The notes beneath the pieces are model-generated. The model did no database searches, was not told the DNA's origin, and was given only the letters and a program-made list of their open reading frames with translations. Below, piece by piece: positions 46,408-58,975 of a stretch of DNA of 64,000 nucleotides. The number at the start of each line of letters is the position of its first letter. The first letter of the stretch is position 1. The stretch is from Neoechinorhynchus agilis (taxonomy: Eukaryota > Acanthocephala). The position numbers and the translations under genes are program-made. The DNA is taken from the NCBI GenBank assembly GCA_051530055.1, contig CM121341.1:13888001-13952000 (forward strand). Reading direction: 5' to 3'.

Positions 46408-49332
46408 TCATCTTGGTTTAGCAGGGTTTATCGCTTTTGTGGACGTCGGAGGAGCAAATAACACTTTTCTGGATAGTCGAACTAGGCCACTGACAGCATC
46501 AATTCCAAAATATTTCACTTGAATTTTTTGACCGCATTGAAATCCAAGAGCACTAACGTGTTCCACACGTCGGTGGTCCAGTTGAGACGATGGTAGAAAC
46601 ACCGGTTTTTCGGTCCCATAAATGGGTATACCATCTCTTTCAAGAAGGACATAAACCCCGTTTGCTTTAATATCCAAAATGCAGGCCTCGTATATTTGTC
46701 CAAACTCCAAATTTTCCCTCTTATCATCTTTAGTGAGAATGTCTTCGATTAACTGTGTAGCCAACGCCATGGCGTGTGGATTCGGGGCGAAAATATTGAA
46801 AGATGTCTCATTGACGGTTGTGATTTGAACTCCAGACAAAGCTTGAAGACGATTAAGATTATGACCTCCCAGACCAACAAACTCAGATCTTTTCGTTAAG
46901 GGCACAACGATGTCCTTTACGATAGGCTGATTCTTATTTCGTGGAGCAGTACGAGGTTCCTTGATACAAGCCCGCATTTTATCCAAAATTTGAACTCTCG
47001 CTTCTTGAGCTTCTTTTAAAATGTTTTCTATAGTTTCCATTCCTATCCCATTCGATGTTTTCACATCAAGTTGAATCGCTGTTATATTTTCATCGTCTCC
47101 AGATATTTTACAGTCCATATCACCAGCGTGGTCTTCCATACCCTGAGAATGATTTCATTGAAGTATTACAATTAATCCCTGCGATGTACCCAAGTGACCC
47201 TAGCCGCATTCGGTGGAATTTAAACCAGTTGCGCTGTCCTCAAAGAATTTCCAGATTAACTCCTATTTTTTATTTAACTATGCAATTTCCAACTTACATT
47301 AATATCTGTGAGTATGATTGGGTCGTCACTAAAATCCCCATTCTGCATAAGTCCCATTGCAACGCCAGCGACATGCCGTTTCATTGGTACGGCTAAATTC
47401 AAAATCAGCAAGGAGTTTAAAAAAAGGGAAAAATACCTCCATCCATTAGACACAAGCTTCCTGCACATACCGCTGCCATTGAAGAAGATCCATTTGATTC
47501 TAGGACTTCGCAAAGAACGCGTGCGCATAAATTAAAATCCGATGGAAAGCTTGGTCGTAATGACCGTTCAGCTAGTGCGCCATGACCGATCTCCCGTCGA
47601 TTTGGCTTCCCGGACCCCCGTTCACCTGGATTTCCGGTTGAATATGGAGCGAATTCATAGTGAAGCACGAGTGGTGGTGGGAGGGATGGAATCCTCATGC
47701 TTAGCGCTCCATGCCGAGGTCGAGAAAACCTGTATTCTGTTGAGCTGAATTGATGTTGAATAAAACTATTAAGCGAGTCGAGAGTGAGAGTGGCCAATAC
47801 TTGTGTTTGACCGCGCTGAAATACGGAACAGCCGTGAATGGCACCGTTAAACATTCCCACTTGGCAATTGATTGGCCGCAATTGTTTTCGATCCGTTCGC
47901 CCATCACAGCGACGTCCTGAGTATGTACTTTGTCTTAATAGCTGTCGTTCTCAACCAGCCAAAATTAATCAGAACATTTTGCATAATTTGTCAGACAATT
48001 CTCGAAAATGACTCATTGCGACTTTTCTGTATTCTCACGGTGATCTAACGATCTAGTAACCTGGTAGATTCAAGCAACCGTCAGTTGCTCCAAAATTTGG
48101 GGTACCTCAAGTCACCGGCACAGATGAGAACTCAGGATCACAGCTTCTTTACTAGCCAAATCAAAAACGTCTGCATTGACAGAACCGGCTACTTCCCTCA
48201 TTGCTTTCATAATGGCTGTCTTTTCCACGGGGCCACCGTGGCAAAATACACGACCTGTGAGCATCTCAACTACTTCGTTAACTTCAACAGAACTTTCTTC
48301 ATCCATTTCACGATTCTTGACACGGCTCAAACCGCCTATTTTCTCACTTATCCGCACAGCTTCTTCCCTTCCCATTTCAATAGCCTCCAATAAACGTGAG
48401 TGAGAAACAAAATCGGCTTTTACTTCGAGCATGAGGATTCGCCCCAACGCGTTAGTTGTAACAATTACGTCCAAATCAGTACCAGGAGTAAGTGGAGAGA
48501 TTTCAAGGTCGCCATCACGACTACCACATACTCTTACACCGGCCACAGGTTCAGTCACGGGGACCTCAGGGCTATTAAACAGGGCGGCAGAGGCTATAAG
48601 AAACCTAGGATTAATCGCTTGAACCGCAACACTCACCTGCATTTATTAAAATTATTGTCGGATCGCATTGAAGAAAATCCATAGATAACAGGTTGCAATA
48701 GAGATTCAAAGATTTCTTAAACGTTCTTGGAATTACGGGACGCAACGAGCGGTCTAACGAGATTTATACGCGCAATCTATTGTCGAAGTTTGGGCTTACC
48801 AATCAGGCGAGAAATCAATATATCAGTGTTCGATGAACTATCACGTCGCATTGGCGACGAGGGAGCTCTTCCGAATGCAGATGATTTGCTTCGAAAGTTA
48901 ACTGTTAGACCTGCAAAACCATCCATCGTTTCGGTAGTGTCAACAGAGCAAACGACTAATGCTGCATTTGAACCTAAATTTAATTCTATGAATTATCTCC
49001 TATATTAGACATAATTTTGTAGTTGAAATACTTTAGCCGAGGGCAATAGCAGTGTCTAGCAATAAAGGCGACAAGTAAAAATCTTTCAAGTAAGGATTAT
49101 ATCCATGAGATAAAGTAATTTAAGGAATATTACATCGAATCGCAATCTTATCAATTTGATGCGGTGGGAAGGTAGGTAATTTCATACCTAGACGAGCGAG
49201 AACGGATCCATCTGAGAGGGTTGCCATCTTATTAACTTCAAATTGAAACTCATTCGAAGGAGTTTCGCCTTTTCCGGTAATGGTGCATAATCGACAAATA
49301 TAAGGACGAATTCTCGAAGGTTTTAGAATCAT
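46408..49332 (-). CDS. PNPT1: Polyribonucleotide nucleotidyltransferase 1, mitochondrial (PNPase)
   Basis: PNPase is the phosphorolytic 3'-5' exoribonuclease of mitochondria. Exon 1 (49332) has a basic presequence (MILKPSRIRPYICRL) and FEVNKMATLSDGSVLARLG. Next come VDTTETMDGFAGLTVNFRSK and DILISRLI joined through a 46-nt intron to DRSLRP. Then AASAALFNSPEVPVTEPVAG, the helical linker (48642-48112), the second RNase PH core GCSVFQRGQTQVLATLTLDS, GHGALAERSL, LESNGSSSMAAVCAGSLCLM, VAGVAMGLMQNGD and GDMDCKISGDD. The C-terminal part has the KH region (EFVGLGGHNLNRLQALSGVQ) and the S1 domain ending GLVRLSRKVLF. One or two junctions (about 48100-47925) are unresolved. The start is supported by the presequence. 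Confidence 0.93.
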
Positions 49333-49461
49333 ATCGAAAATTGGAGGTCATCGAAGTAAGAGAGAGTTACAAAGTCGATAGAATTTAATTAAATTTATTA
49401 TTAATGCTTATATTCCAACTAAGCATAATAGCGCATCAATCGTGATGCTTTAAGGACCACG

Positions 49462-51412
49462 TCAATCGGGTTTTTCTATTCCACTGAGGAGATTTCTTAG
49501 AATAGCAGCATCCTCTGTCGCACTGTCATCATCACTGGTCGAAATTGTCGGAGAAAGTTCACTTTCGATCATTCGTAGCCTGTAAGAAGTATGTGAGTGT
49601 GGAGTTAGTGACCAAATAGAAAACGCAAATTGTGTCGAATAAAATCAAATTGAAAAGATGATACTCGTTTTAGAGATGCAAAATTTTCTTATTAAAAATC
49701 TCCGAATGAAAAAAAAGAGCAATACCATAGATTTCGAAATAAAAATACAGACGCAAAATATTTAGCCGAAGATAATGGTACAGTTACGGTAGCCGATAGC
49801 GAGCCACACCCGCGGTTAAATTAATGATAAAAAACAATATTTTAACTGGTAACTAAAGGAATACAATATTGGTAAACATGATCAGATTATAGGAATATTA
49901 GGCGCACCTATAAACAGAAATAAGAATAAACTACAGAGTAAAATAATGTAAGTTCACCGCTTGAAACTAGTTTACCATTTGCAAGACGAAATAGCGCTCT
50001 CGTATATATCTTCAATGCTTCTCCTTTCCAAGATTTGTTTTGACTGTAAAACTTTTCTCAGTTCAATAAGTAAGTGCTGAAGAGTATCTCTGGTCCGCTT
50101 ATGATTGAAAAACTCAACCTTACACCGTTCATTAGCCTCAAAAACGTCATCTTCGAGCTGCCGGATTCTACGATCTGCAACGCATCGAAGCTCATAATCA
50201 AGATTATCATCGTTGATTCTCAGCCGCTTTCCATTCCGCGGACGATTGAATTTCTCATCGTCCGGAATAGGAACCATTTGTAGTTGACATGCTGGACTTG
50301 AGTAATGGAGACTAGGCTGCCATTCGAACTATGTGGACTCAGATGCTATCGGTCATGAAAAGGATTTGCATCCAAAGTTACCTTTTGCTTTAACACATTT
50401 TGTCTTCGCTGTAACTGACAAACGAGTTCAGCCACCAGACGCTCGTTCAGTCCATTAAATCTGACATCGATCAATGAAATCTTAGTGTTTCGTTGGATGA
50501 GAGCTTCGATTGCAGACCAGATTTGATCAGTAAGTGAGCATTCATGTATGTCGACCGCTCGAATCCACGAATCGGTCTCAAGCGATCTACAGAGTTTAAA
50601 AAATCCTTTAACTCCTATCTGCGGATTTCGGGATAAATTTATTCGTCTAAGGCCGGGCATTGCTCGTTCAACGGTCGGCATATGGCATCGACTGATGTTG
50701 TTCGATCGCTTGTGGTTTTGGCGCTGTGGCACGAAGCATTTAAATGAGTTTATAAAGATTATGGGAAATATCGCAAAGACGTGATCCGAGTCTCCGCTAA
50801 AGCCACAATGAAGCCCAAACTACAGAAAAATGAAGAGAATTTATACCCGGATAAAGCATACTTTATTCAAATATTTCACGTAGAAGACTAACTGTGGATC
50901 CTCTGAGGATCTAACGATTGTTGATGCTTTCTCTTTCGAAATATTTCAATAAAATATTTTCTATCCGGAGATTATGATAACAACATCTCCAAAACTATCA
51001 TCCCGAAGGACGTTCTCGATGATTAAAAAAGTATACCTTCAACAAGCTTATGATCGCACTAATTGTTTTATGATTGATACCGCACTGAACAAAAGCAAGA
51101 TTTGTCAAAGTTGATAACCGAAGCGCTTTACATATAGCTACGAAGAGAAGGGTTAAGGAATAGAAACCTTTTATAAACTAAACGTACCATGAATATCGCT
51201 TTCTGACAGCCGACAATTTTCAATCCATAAATTCCTCAGAGAATCGTTTCGACTTAGTGATTTTACGAATTTGTTGGACTTTAAAAAGTTCACATGCAGC
51301 ACAAGGTCGCCCAGGTTCTTCAAGTACAAATGAGTCAGAGTCATTGAATTCCACAAATGAACCGAAACGGCTTTCATCAACTTTTGACAAATTATTTGCT
51401 TTCCACGTTCCT
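49462..51412 (-). CDS. CEP78: CEP78-like centrosomal leucine-rich repeat protein, 5' end unresolved
   Basis: CEP78 sits at mature centrioles, is needed for cilium formation and cone function, and helps limit CP110 through an E3 ligase. Exons in order: GKQIICQKLMKAVSVHLW and an LRR block (51412-51190); ICKALRLSTLTNLAFVQCGI (joined in phase 1); FVPQRQNHKRSNN to MPGLRRINLSRNPQIGVKGF, IRAVDIHECSLTDQIWSAIE and ISLIDVRFNGL (about 50755-50385); then after a 53-nt intron FEWQPSLHYSSPACQLQMVP and a coiled coil (DRRIRQLEDDVFEANERCKV); last exon MIESELSPTISTSDDDSATE to the stop at 49462. The LRR order GLRR.L then LRALDL..CGLT then VLDIR.N matches CEP78. The first exons were not found. Confidence 0.85.
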
Positions 51413-51609
51413 CTATTTAAATTTTTTGTTGTTGGATAAAATTAATCGAATTTGTACTTTAAGCGACGTAAGTGTAAAAATATGAATATCTTTGATAAAA
51501 TTGTGAATGACCGCAAAGCCTAAAAACAGTTTGTCCGACTATATTTAGTAATTAAAGATTGCCTTTTGAGTATTCCTCGATCCATAGTAAAGTTCTAAGA
51601 AATTCTGAT

Positions 51610-52184
51610 TTTGACGAAAATCAAACCAACAAGGACAATTTCTGCAAAAAAACACGGAAACGAACCACGGTCAAAGATTCCTGGAACCTTTGCTAAGTTA
51701 AGCAGACGAAAGAACCCAGAGGACGGCAGTGGAGCATTGCGACGCATAAAGACGTTTTGGTTACCTTCGTCATCGGTGACATTGTCCCCCGGGCCATGGA
51801 GTACCTTCATCGGTCTGTTCACAATGCCGATTTCTCGCAGACTGTCGCAATTGGCCAGAGCTTCGAGCACTGGCGACCACTGCTCCTCCCTTTTTATGAA
51901 CGTTATTCCGACTCTGACCGATTGATCTTACTTGAGGAGATTGAGATCGAGTTCAACACAGACTTCGTTGTCAATTGCTTTACGGACTCGACTCGAGCAG
52001 GCAATTCCCGATTGAAAACATGCTTGTTCGTACAATTGCCAAAATCCACGGCCATTCATTATTAGACACGGTTTTCGATTTCCAGCTCTCATTTAAGGAA
52101 GCGATAAAATCTCTAATGGTCGCAAACCAAGGCGTTGTCGACAGCGAGGACGTGTACTTCTTAGTCAAGGATGTGCAACAATAG
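51610..52184 (+). CDS. Possible coding region divergent from CEP78, unrecognised
   Basis: Two overlapping plus frames look protein-like: PRAMEYLHRSVHNADFSQTV to LLEEIEIEF (51757-51970) and then LLDTVFDFQLSFKEAIKSL to the stop at 52184 in another frame. They are helical and may be HEAT- or TPR-like. No clear splice pair joins them, so there is either a missed intron or a frame change. Low certainty. Confidence 0.35.
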
Positions 52185-52435
52185 CGACATTTGTTTACCC
52201 GAATTAGAAATCCCTGTAAAATATACGTAATTCTATATTGTAAAACCGTCGTTGCACTTGCAACTCATTGTGTGCATAAACGTCGGACGAATTGAGTACA
52301 ATTTCCAGGGGTTTTCAATGAAACTAACCAGCTAAATTGATGAAGATTAAGAATTTCGAAGTGTTTTCCATAAACAAAATTATATTTTGATGAATTCTTT
52401 TCATTAGAACGCTCAAACTGAACTTATATAGAGCA

Positions 52436-52850
52436 ATCAAGAGAAAATCCTTCGGGATGAGAGAGAAGTAGTGATCATAATCCCTGGATAAAACATATTT
52501 TCTGTTTTAATAAATCGAGGAACCACGGGAATGCTACTTATCCGAGTCTTACAATGCAAGACAACTAAAACCTTTTTAGATGACTGATGAGGCTTCCTCT
52601 ATCATAACTTCAAAGAAACTAAACATCAAGAGAAAATCCTTCGGGATGAGAGAGAAGTAGTGATCATAATCCCTGGATAAAACATATTTTCGGTTTTAGT
52701 AAATCGAGGAACCTCGGGAATGCTACTTACCCGAGTCTTACAATGCAAGACAACTAAAACCTTTTTAGATGACTAATGAGGCTTCCTCCATCATAACTTC
52801 AAAGCAAATAAACATCAAGAGAAAATCCTTCGGGATGAAAGAGATGTGGT
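52436..52850. repeat. Tandem repeat, 189-bp unit, two full copies and a partial third
   Basis: ATCAAGAGAAAATCCTTCGG starts at 52436, 52625 and 52814, an exact 189-bp period. Copies 1 and 2 differ at roughly ten positions. The third copy breaks off after about 35 bp. The unit is non-coding. Confidence 0.9.
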
Positions 52851-53620
52851 GATTATAATTCGCCCGGATATTACACCACATCTCCAATTATAACAATCAA
52901 AGAGTTTCGACAGTTGTTGGAGACCATTAAATGGCCTCACATCTATATCGTAATGTGATGATGCTTTGCCTCTCTTAATATTTAGACTAGTATACTCTAA
53001 TTTAGAGTAGCGATTGCACCATTATGTTTACTTGTCAACTTAAATTTTTATTGTATGCTTTTAATATTATCAGCTTCTTCGGAATTTAAAACTTAATTGC
53101 CTTTTGTATTCTACAAATTAATTCCCCCGTACTGATTTTTTTACCTCCTTTATTGTCAACTTAAACCCTAAACTTGAAATATATCTTTTTGAATCTTTTG
53201 CGCATTTGTCTTTGTCGTCTCCATAAACAAGCTTGTTTTCGTTCAATTTATACTAGTTCAGAAAAACATTTCTGCACTTTCAACATAAATCGTCGTTTTC
53301 TCCACTGCTTTGTCATGTTCATTAAAGGTTTTCACGTTAAAAAACACTTTCTATCGTTGTAGAATCATAGTGGCTGGTATTTATGTATCTCTTGCTTTTA
53401 AAACTTTCTTAATCACATAGGTTTTTGTTAAAGTTGTATTCTGAACATCTCCAAAGCCGGACCGAAGAGCGTCAGAAAACGGTGTCTCAAAAATACTCGC
53501 TGTTCGTGAATAACGAACTACCCAAACCGACTTCAAACCGGATTTAAGGGAACGACAATTAGGCATTTGTTGTGAACTAATTAAATGCTTAATCTACAGT
53601 CATTGCTAAGGTTTGAGTCT
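52851..53620. other. Gene-poor stretch
   Basis: AT-rich. A minus ORF at 53381-53566 (61 residues, Ser/Thr/Arg-rich, MPNCRSLKSGLKSVWVVRYS) just downstream of tropomodulin may be a small gene but has no support beyond length. Confidence 0.3.
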
Positions 53621-54957
53621 TTATTCTTTTTCGCTAATTAATCTTTGATTTCTTGCCTCTCTTAAAGCATCCATATTGCGCTTTAAGGCTTCGCTTACTT
53701 TTGCTCTCGGTCCAATGCAACAAAAATGAATACCGAGACGCAAAATTGTCTTATTCTGGTCAACGAGTTCACTAATTTCCATTTCACAGCGATTTCCAAG
53801 AATCTGTGCCCTCTGATTAGACATTCGAAGATCCTTAAGAGTCTGTTTCTCCAGAGTTGCACGAACGAGGTCAATCATCATTGAACTCGTAAATCGATTG
53901 GACTCGGCGTTTAGGGTAATGAGCGTCTCATTAACCTTAAGAATGTCGCAAAGTTTTTTACCTACACTATCAGCCAAGCCCAAGTTACAGAGGTGGAGCG
54001 ATAGGACCGTTCTATTGGTCTTCATAAGTTCAAGCAGATCGTCTAATTTATCGGAGGGCAAATCCTTTATATTGTTTAAATTCACGCTGCTTAACTCTTT
54101 GTCCAATTGCCTTAGTCGTTCGACTATTTCTTCAATATTTGTGTCGTTGTCTGGTTCCGGAGGAAAATACTGGAGTTCTTCAGCCTTGGTAGCAGCACTC
54201 CATCCTTCATTAAGATTGGCTGATTCTCCCTTCTGGGCTGCATAGTATTGCCTTTGATTAACCAGTCCAGTCAATCCAAGAATCGCTTAAATGTTTTAAG
54301 TAAAGCGGTGCGCTTCATTAGGAACGGCACTGACCAGCAAGCTCGGCTATTTCGCCTTCATTGGCTCGTTTAAGTACTTCGTCCCATTCAGCCGTGGTAA
54401 GATCGAATTCCTCCTGCATCATTGAATCTGCATCTTCAAACACCTTTTCAGAAGTCGCAACACTAGGTTCAGGCTCTTTAGGTTTCCATACAGTCCCTGC
54501 ACGAACCAATAGCTCATATAAACATTATCTACAAAAGTCGCGATCAAACCTCTTGTTTCTTTTACGAACGGCTTGACTTCTTCCCAATCTTTTTCTTCTT
54601 TTGCTTTTTCTTCTAAGAAATTAATCAAATGTAATCGATCGAATGGCCCGGTAGGTTCTTTATTTGTTTGGTTTTTTACTCGCTCAGACGCCGGAAGGTA
54701 AGTATCCTTTTCAACGAGGACCATAAAATTAATTTATATCACGAAAAAACTCAACTTACGTCTGGATCAACCTCATCATTTATCGCTTGGAGTTCCTCAG
54801 GTGTCAATTGTGCCAAGAGAGCATCAAACTCTTCCTCCGTGATAATATCTTCAAATGTTTTCATATTTTCCCTAGGTTGAGGGTGGTTAATTACGTTCCC
54901 TTCTTTTCGTGACCGATTTGTAGCCCTGCCCGGGCGCTGTTTTTCAACCGATGCCAT
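53621..54957 (-). CDS. TMOD: Tropomodulin, actin pointed-end capping protein
   Basis: Tropomodulins cap actin filament pointed ends and bind tropomyosin, setting thin-filament length in muscle and membrane skeleton. Exon 1 (from 54957): TEEEFDALLAQLTPEELQAI like DELLAKLSPEEL. Exon 2: LPASERVKNQTNKEPTGPFD and HLINFLEEKAKEEKDWE. Exon 3: GTVWKPKEPEPS and an acidic stretch. The last exon (54274-53621) gives LVNQRQYYAAQKGE, NLNNIKDLPSDKL and the leucine-rich repeats: VLSLHLCNLGLADSVGKKL, TLITLNAESNRFTSSM, GNRCEMEISELVDQNKTILR, IHFCCIGPRAKVSEALKRN. Length is about 350 residues, as in the family. An acceptor-like TTTTTCAG sits just upstream of the ATG, hinting at a 5' UTR exon or a trans-splice site. 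Confidence 0.93.
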
Positions 54958-55367
54958 CTTGTACGTCCGAGTCTGAAAAAGTTTTGGAGTTTGTCGATAA
55001 TTTTCTAGTCATAACGGAACTGGAGAACAGGGCACAGGTCACAGTGGATGCTATTCTATGTATCACAATCATGTGAATACTGTTCTTATTTTGCCTGTAT
55101 AGAGGCGCTTTTGTAAGTGCAACAGATTACCCAAATGCTCAGTACCGATGGAAATTATATATTCCTACAAAAGATGTTCTCTAAATGTTTAAAAGTGCTT
55201 CCTTTGATGGCAAAGTGCATATTGTGAACAGGGTGCATTTCAATTAAATTAACGCAAAAACTAATTTTGCTGATCGATCATTTGGTTTCTACTGCAATCA
55301 CCCTGGTAATAATCTTGTACTTTAGATGCAATCGACAAAAATGCTTGGTTTGATTCCAAGCTGACTT

Positions 55368-56057
55368 TCACAAGATATTATTTTTGGTTTTCTAAATAAA
55401 ACACAAGGGGAGGGTGCAATCTATCTATTTGGTCAGCTCACCTTATATCGAGTGACCTTGAACCAAACGGCGTGAACCTCGGCATCTTCATTAGGATCAA
55501 AGAACATCTAAAGAATTTATTTGATGGTTTCATCGACTACATTGCTCGGTATTCAAAAACACGGTCAATCCACAATGCCGCAAAGTTCGTTAATCCATAT
55601 TACGTTTATTATCGATTGCTTTCCGAGCAAAAAATCGTTTCGTAATAACAAAAAAGGCGGAAAGGGAGTAAGCCTCAGAGGAAAAGGCATTGATGAAAAT
55701 GGTACACCTGTGTATATTGATCGTTTTTAATTATAAGCGGCAAATTCAAAATGAACTTTCAATTCAATGATATTCACCTTTTATCCGTTTTTCTAAATGC
55801 CTTCACTTAATTGATTATGAAAACGTCGTCACGTTTCCGTTGGTCCTCAAAAGATCTTATGCAACTTACGGAAAAGGGGTCATTACCTCTCCGTGACCTA
55901 AAATCGCATCGTTTGCACTTCGAACCCACAATTTAAAATGAGACAAAAATTTTGTGTGTGTACATAAACGTATGATGATTCAGTCTTCAGTAGTGTGGGC
56001 AAAATGACTTCAGTAATGATGGTAGTGCCCTTCTCGGTGTCTTCGAAAAGCCGTATT
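55368..56057 (-). CDS. Possible minus-strand gene, unrecognised
   Basis: One frame (56057-55919) reads RIRLFEDTEKGTTIITEVIL to ILNCGFE, a balanced protein-like stretch, and stops being open at a possible GT donor. A second block (55507-55442) reads MFFDPNEDAEVHAVWFKVTR between an acceptor and a GTGAGC donor, and after a 50-nt intron ends at 55368. Phases agree. The upstream exon would overlap the RGS gene start and was not found. A competing plus-strand frame also exists here, so certainty is low. Confidence 0.3.
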
Positions 56058-56192
56058 CTTACTCAACCGAGAATTGCCACCGCCTATATCCTGTTTGCCT
56101 AAAGCAACAGCAATACACGAGACGTACAACGCAACTGCCGGGATCAGTATGTAGAGCGTAGAAAAGAGAGGAAACACGTTTGGTTGTCGAGA

Positions 56193-58975
56193 ATGGCATC
56201 AAACACCAACCCTGACGTGATCGCTTCGATAGCTGAAGAATTTGAGAAACCCAATATTGCATTATACAAACGAATTGAGAGGAATGTAATGAACAAAATG
56301 ATAGACCCAGCCATCGGCGTTTCGATTAAAACCGTAAAATATTTTGTATCGTCAATACCGAGTGTGTTCATCGGCTCAGACCTTATCCAATGGATTATGA
56401 AAAACGTTGACGTAGATGATACCGGTAAGCAGCAAGTTCATTTCTTTTTTAATTTTGCCCGTTCAACAAATTCGAAAACAGCTGAAGCTATGCACCTGGG
56501 CCATATACTCGCATCCCATGGATATATGTTCTGTATTGATGATCACGTCTTGACCGTCAAGAACGATGCAACCTTCTACCGCTTTCAGGTTTGTTGTACA
56601 TTCACTTTCATGGCAAATCAGCTCTTTTTAGACACCATTTCTTTGGCCTTCCACACGACCCGAGCCAGAAACAGTCGAATACGGTCAGTTTGATTATCGG
56701 CAAATTCACCTAGTTTAGTACTCGTTTTTCTTTTTTGTTTACGAATTCCGGTTAAAACAGAAACGACCTATTTATCGACTATACAACTTGTAAGCGATCG
56801 GAATTGCGAGAGGAACGAAAAATTAGCAGTACCATGGCACCGAAACCGTTATTTAATGTTTCGTTTTGACAGAAACGGCCATTTTTTAATCGTAGTTCTT
56901 CGGAGAATTTCCAAAACCAAAAATCATTGAGTCGAAAGGGTCACTCTCGAGATTTAAGAAAGCGAAGTGGCAAAATGTCGATATGTGAATTATCGGGGTA
57001 TATGATTAAAAGTGTTATTTAAATTTTCGCTAAGTAAATAATTTTTTATCGAAGACGTTTCGAAGCTCCTCGGGTTAGTATTTTAATAAGTAATAAACTG
57101 ACGAAGAACCCGACGATGTTTGAGACGTCTTGGATAAAAAATTCACACTTTGGGATGACAAAATTTCTCAAGTTAATTAAAAGGTTACGCGATATTCCGA
57201 TTGAACTAGTCTGTTAGGTTTTAAGATTAATTTTGATAGTAACTATATTTCAATCAAAACTTTGAAGCAGATAACTGTTTTTTAGCAGTATATTTGTGCA
57301 AGCGAGTTATGCAAAACAAAAGTCGACTTGAGTTGGCTGACTACGAAGCGGAGAATTTGGCAAGATTACAGAAGCAAATGACTTTAGCAAGAAAATGGGA
57401 GCTGGTATACACAGAAGCTGAGGTTCACATGAAGTGAGTTTTCTCATACGCACGACACTTGATTTTAATCGATACTGGCGATGATTCAAGATTAGACAAG
57501 AAGAGGGACAAGGCTGAACGAATAGTTTTGGAGAGTCAAGAGAGGGCATATTGGGACGTATTCAATCCTCCAGTAATATTTGTCAAGAACATAAAATATA
57601 ATTCAAAGTAGCCTTCATGCACTAGGACGTTCGAGATTGAGATTCAGAAATCGATGAGAACTCTTATTCGAGGTCTTATAAGCGATAGGACAAGTCAAGT
57701 TAAATTACGAGAAATGATTGAACGCGTTAAGAGTGAGGTTAGTGAGTACGTTTAATTCCTCAAATAACACAAGCGCTAAGCGTGTTCAGATTGAGTTTGT
57801 TCAACGTAAAATAGTCACTGGTGTACAAAAAGTATCAGCGGTTGCCGAATCGTGAGTTTGTTCATGACTAGGCCAGAAAGACAAAAAGTTCTCGCATATA
57901 GACATGTAGCTCGGGCTGAAGTTATGGCACCGTATGATCCGCTCGTATATCCGTCGTCTTCAACAGTGAATCCTTGGATCAAAGACCACGCTGATTTGTG
58001 GGAGATTGAGAAGTATTATAATACAGCAACGCATTGTGTGCACTCATAAGTTAGTTCTCGTATCTAAGGATATAAGTAGTTTGTTCTTAAGGGGCGACCT
58101 ATTAGTTACGGGTGAATCAAACATTCAAGGAAATGTAAAAAAGCAGAAATCAGAACTTGCATTGAAAATATATTCAACTGAAATTTTTATTTAAATTATT
58201 GATAATTTTTTTGTATCTTCAATCATTCAAAAAGGGCAATCTTTGAGTGGCTTTCTCGGTCGCGAAGAAGTTTGACTATAAAAGGTAAGAACGACGTTCA
58301 CACAGCTCCAAATCTTTTATAACTAAATAATGATCCTCGAGATACGGGACTAACTATTTTCTCGAATTAATAATACTAATTTAAAGTTCCGCAACATTAA
58401 GCAAGATACCGCCAATACCAAATCGAGTTAAACGATGGTCGATATCTATATTTGAACTTCTGAAGGATTCACTTGGACGAGAATATTTTAACCGTTATCT
58501 CAACAAAGAATTCAGCGGCGAGAATTTAAAGTAAATTTCCACAATTCGGCCACTTATTAACACCATCTTTCCTTAAGATTTCTTGAAGCTTGCCTGAAAC
58601 TTAGATCTGCCCCACTTAAGGACGTAAAATTAATTGTGGATGATGTTTACAGGTAAGTTAAATTATTTTCCGATAAAATAATCCATTTTTGCTTTGCTTA
58701 GCCAATTTTTCGATCCATCAGCGCCAAATCCGGTCAACGTGGACAGTAAAATAATGACGACCACTACGTTATCTGTGAAGGAAAACCCTAACCGACATTG
58801 TTTTGATGAGGCTTTGGTGAGTGCTTAATTGACCCATTTACCATTATCTGATTTTTTCTTTAAGAATCACATATTCAATCTAATGACGCGAGATAGTTAC
58901 ATTCGATTTATCCGCTCGGACGACTATAAATCTTTGTTGAACCCATCGAGTTCTTTAACTGCAAAATCACACAAG
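56193..58975 (+). CDS. R7-family regulator of G-protein signalling (RGS6/7, EGL-10/EAT-16 type)
   Basis: R7 RGS proteins speed GTP hydrolysis on Go/Gi and pair with Gbeta5. Exon 1 (from ATG 56193) gives the DEP domain: [30 protein letters not shown]; a 57-nt intron; [20 protein letters not shown] and ATFYRFQ; then [17 protein letters not shown]. After a 590-nt intron comes [20 protein letters not shown] (DHEX linker), [20 protein letters not shown], a GGL-like helix block, [20 protein letters not shown], and the RGS domain: [60 protein letters not shown]. All family domains are in order. After AKSHK a GTGAGT donor (58976) leads to an unknown 3' exon. Confidence 0.92.
57098..57125 (+). ncRNA. 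Degenerate hammerhead-like core in an RGS intron
   Basis: CTGACGA, A, GAAC, an 8-nt loop, GTTT, GAGA. Stem II pairs with one G-U; GAAA has become GAGA. Same 28-nt spacing as the better copies. Confidence 0.3.

Noticed and set aside
48727-49008. 93-residue plus-strand ORF
   Set aside because: It is the antisense shadow of a PNPT1 exon that clearly encodes the first RNase PH region.
51540-51590. An upstream CEP78 exon and a 20-nt intron
   Set aside because: The next junction does not agree in phase with the exon at 51412, so the proposed exon is not supported.
52580-52620. CTGATGAGG in the 189-bp repeat as a hammerhead
   Set aside because: The GAAA box is too far away, the second copy has lost the CTGATGA, and no stem II closes between them.
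55320-55420. Two 20-21-nt introns in a plus-strand frame
   Set aside because: They rest on an unrecognised ORF that competes with minus-strand signals. No conserved gene in the window shows introns this short.
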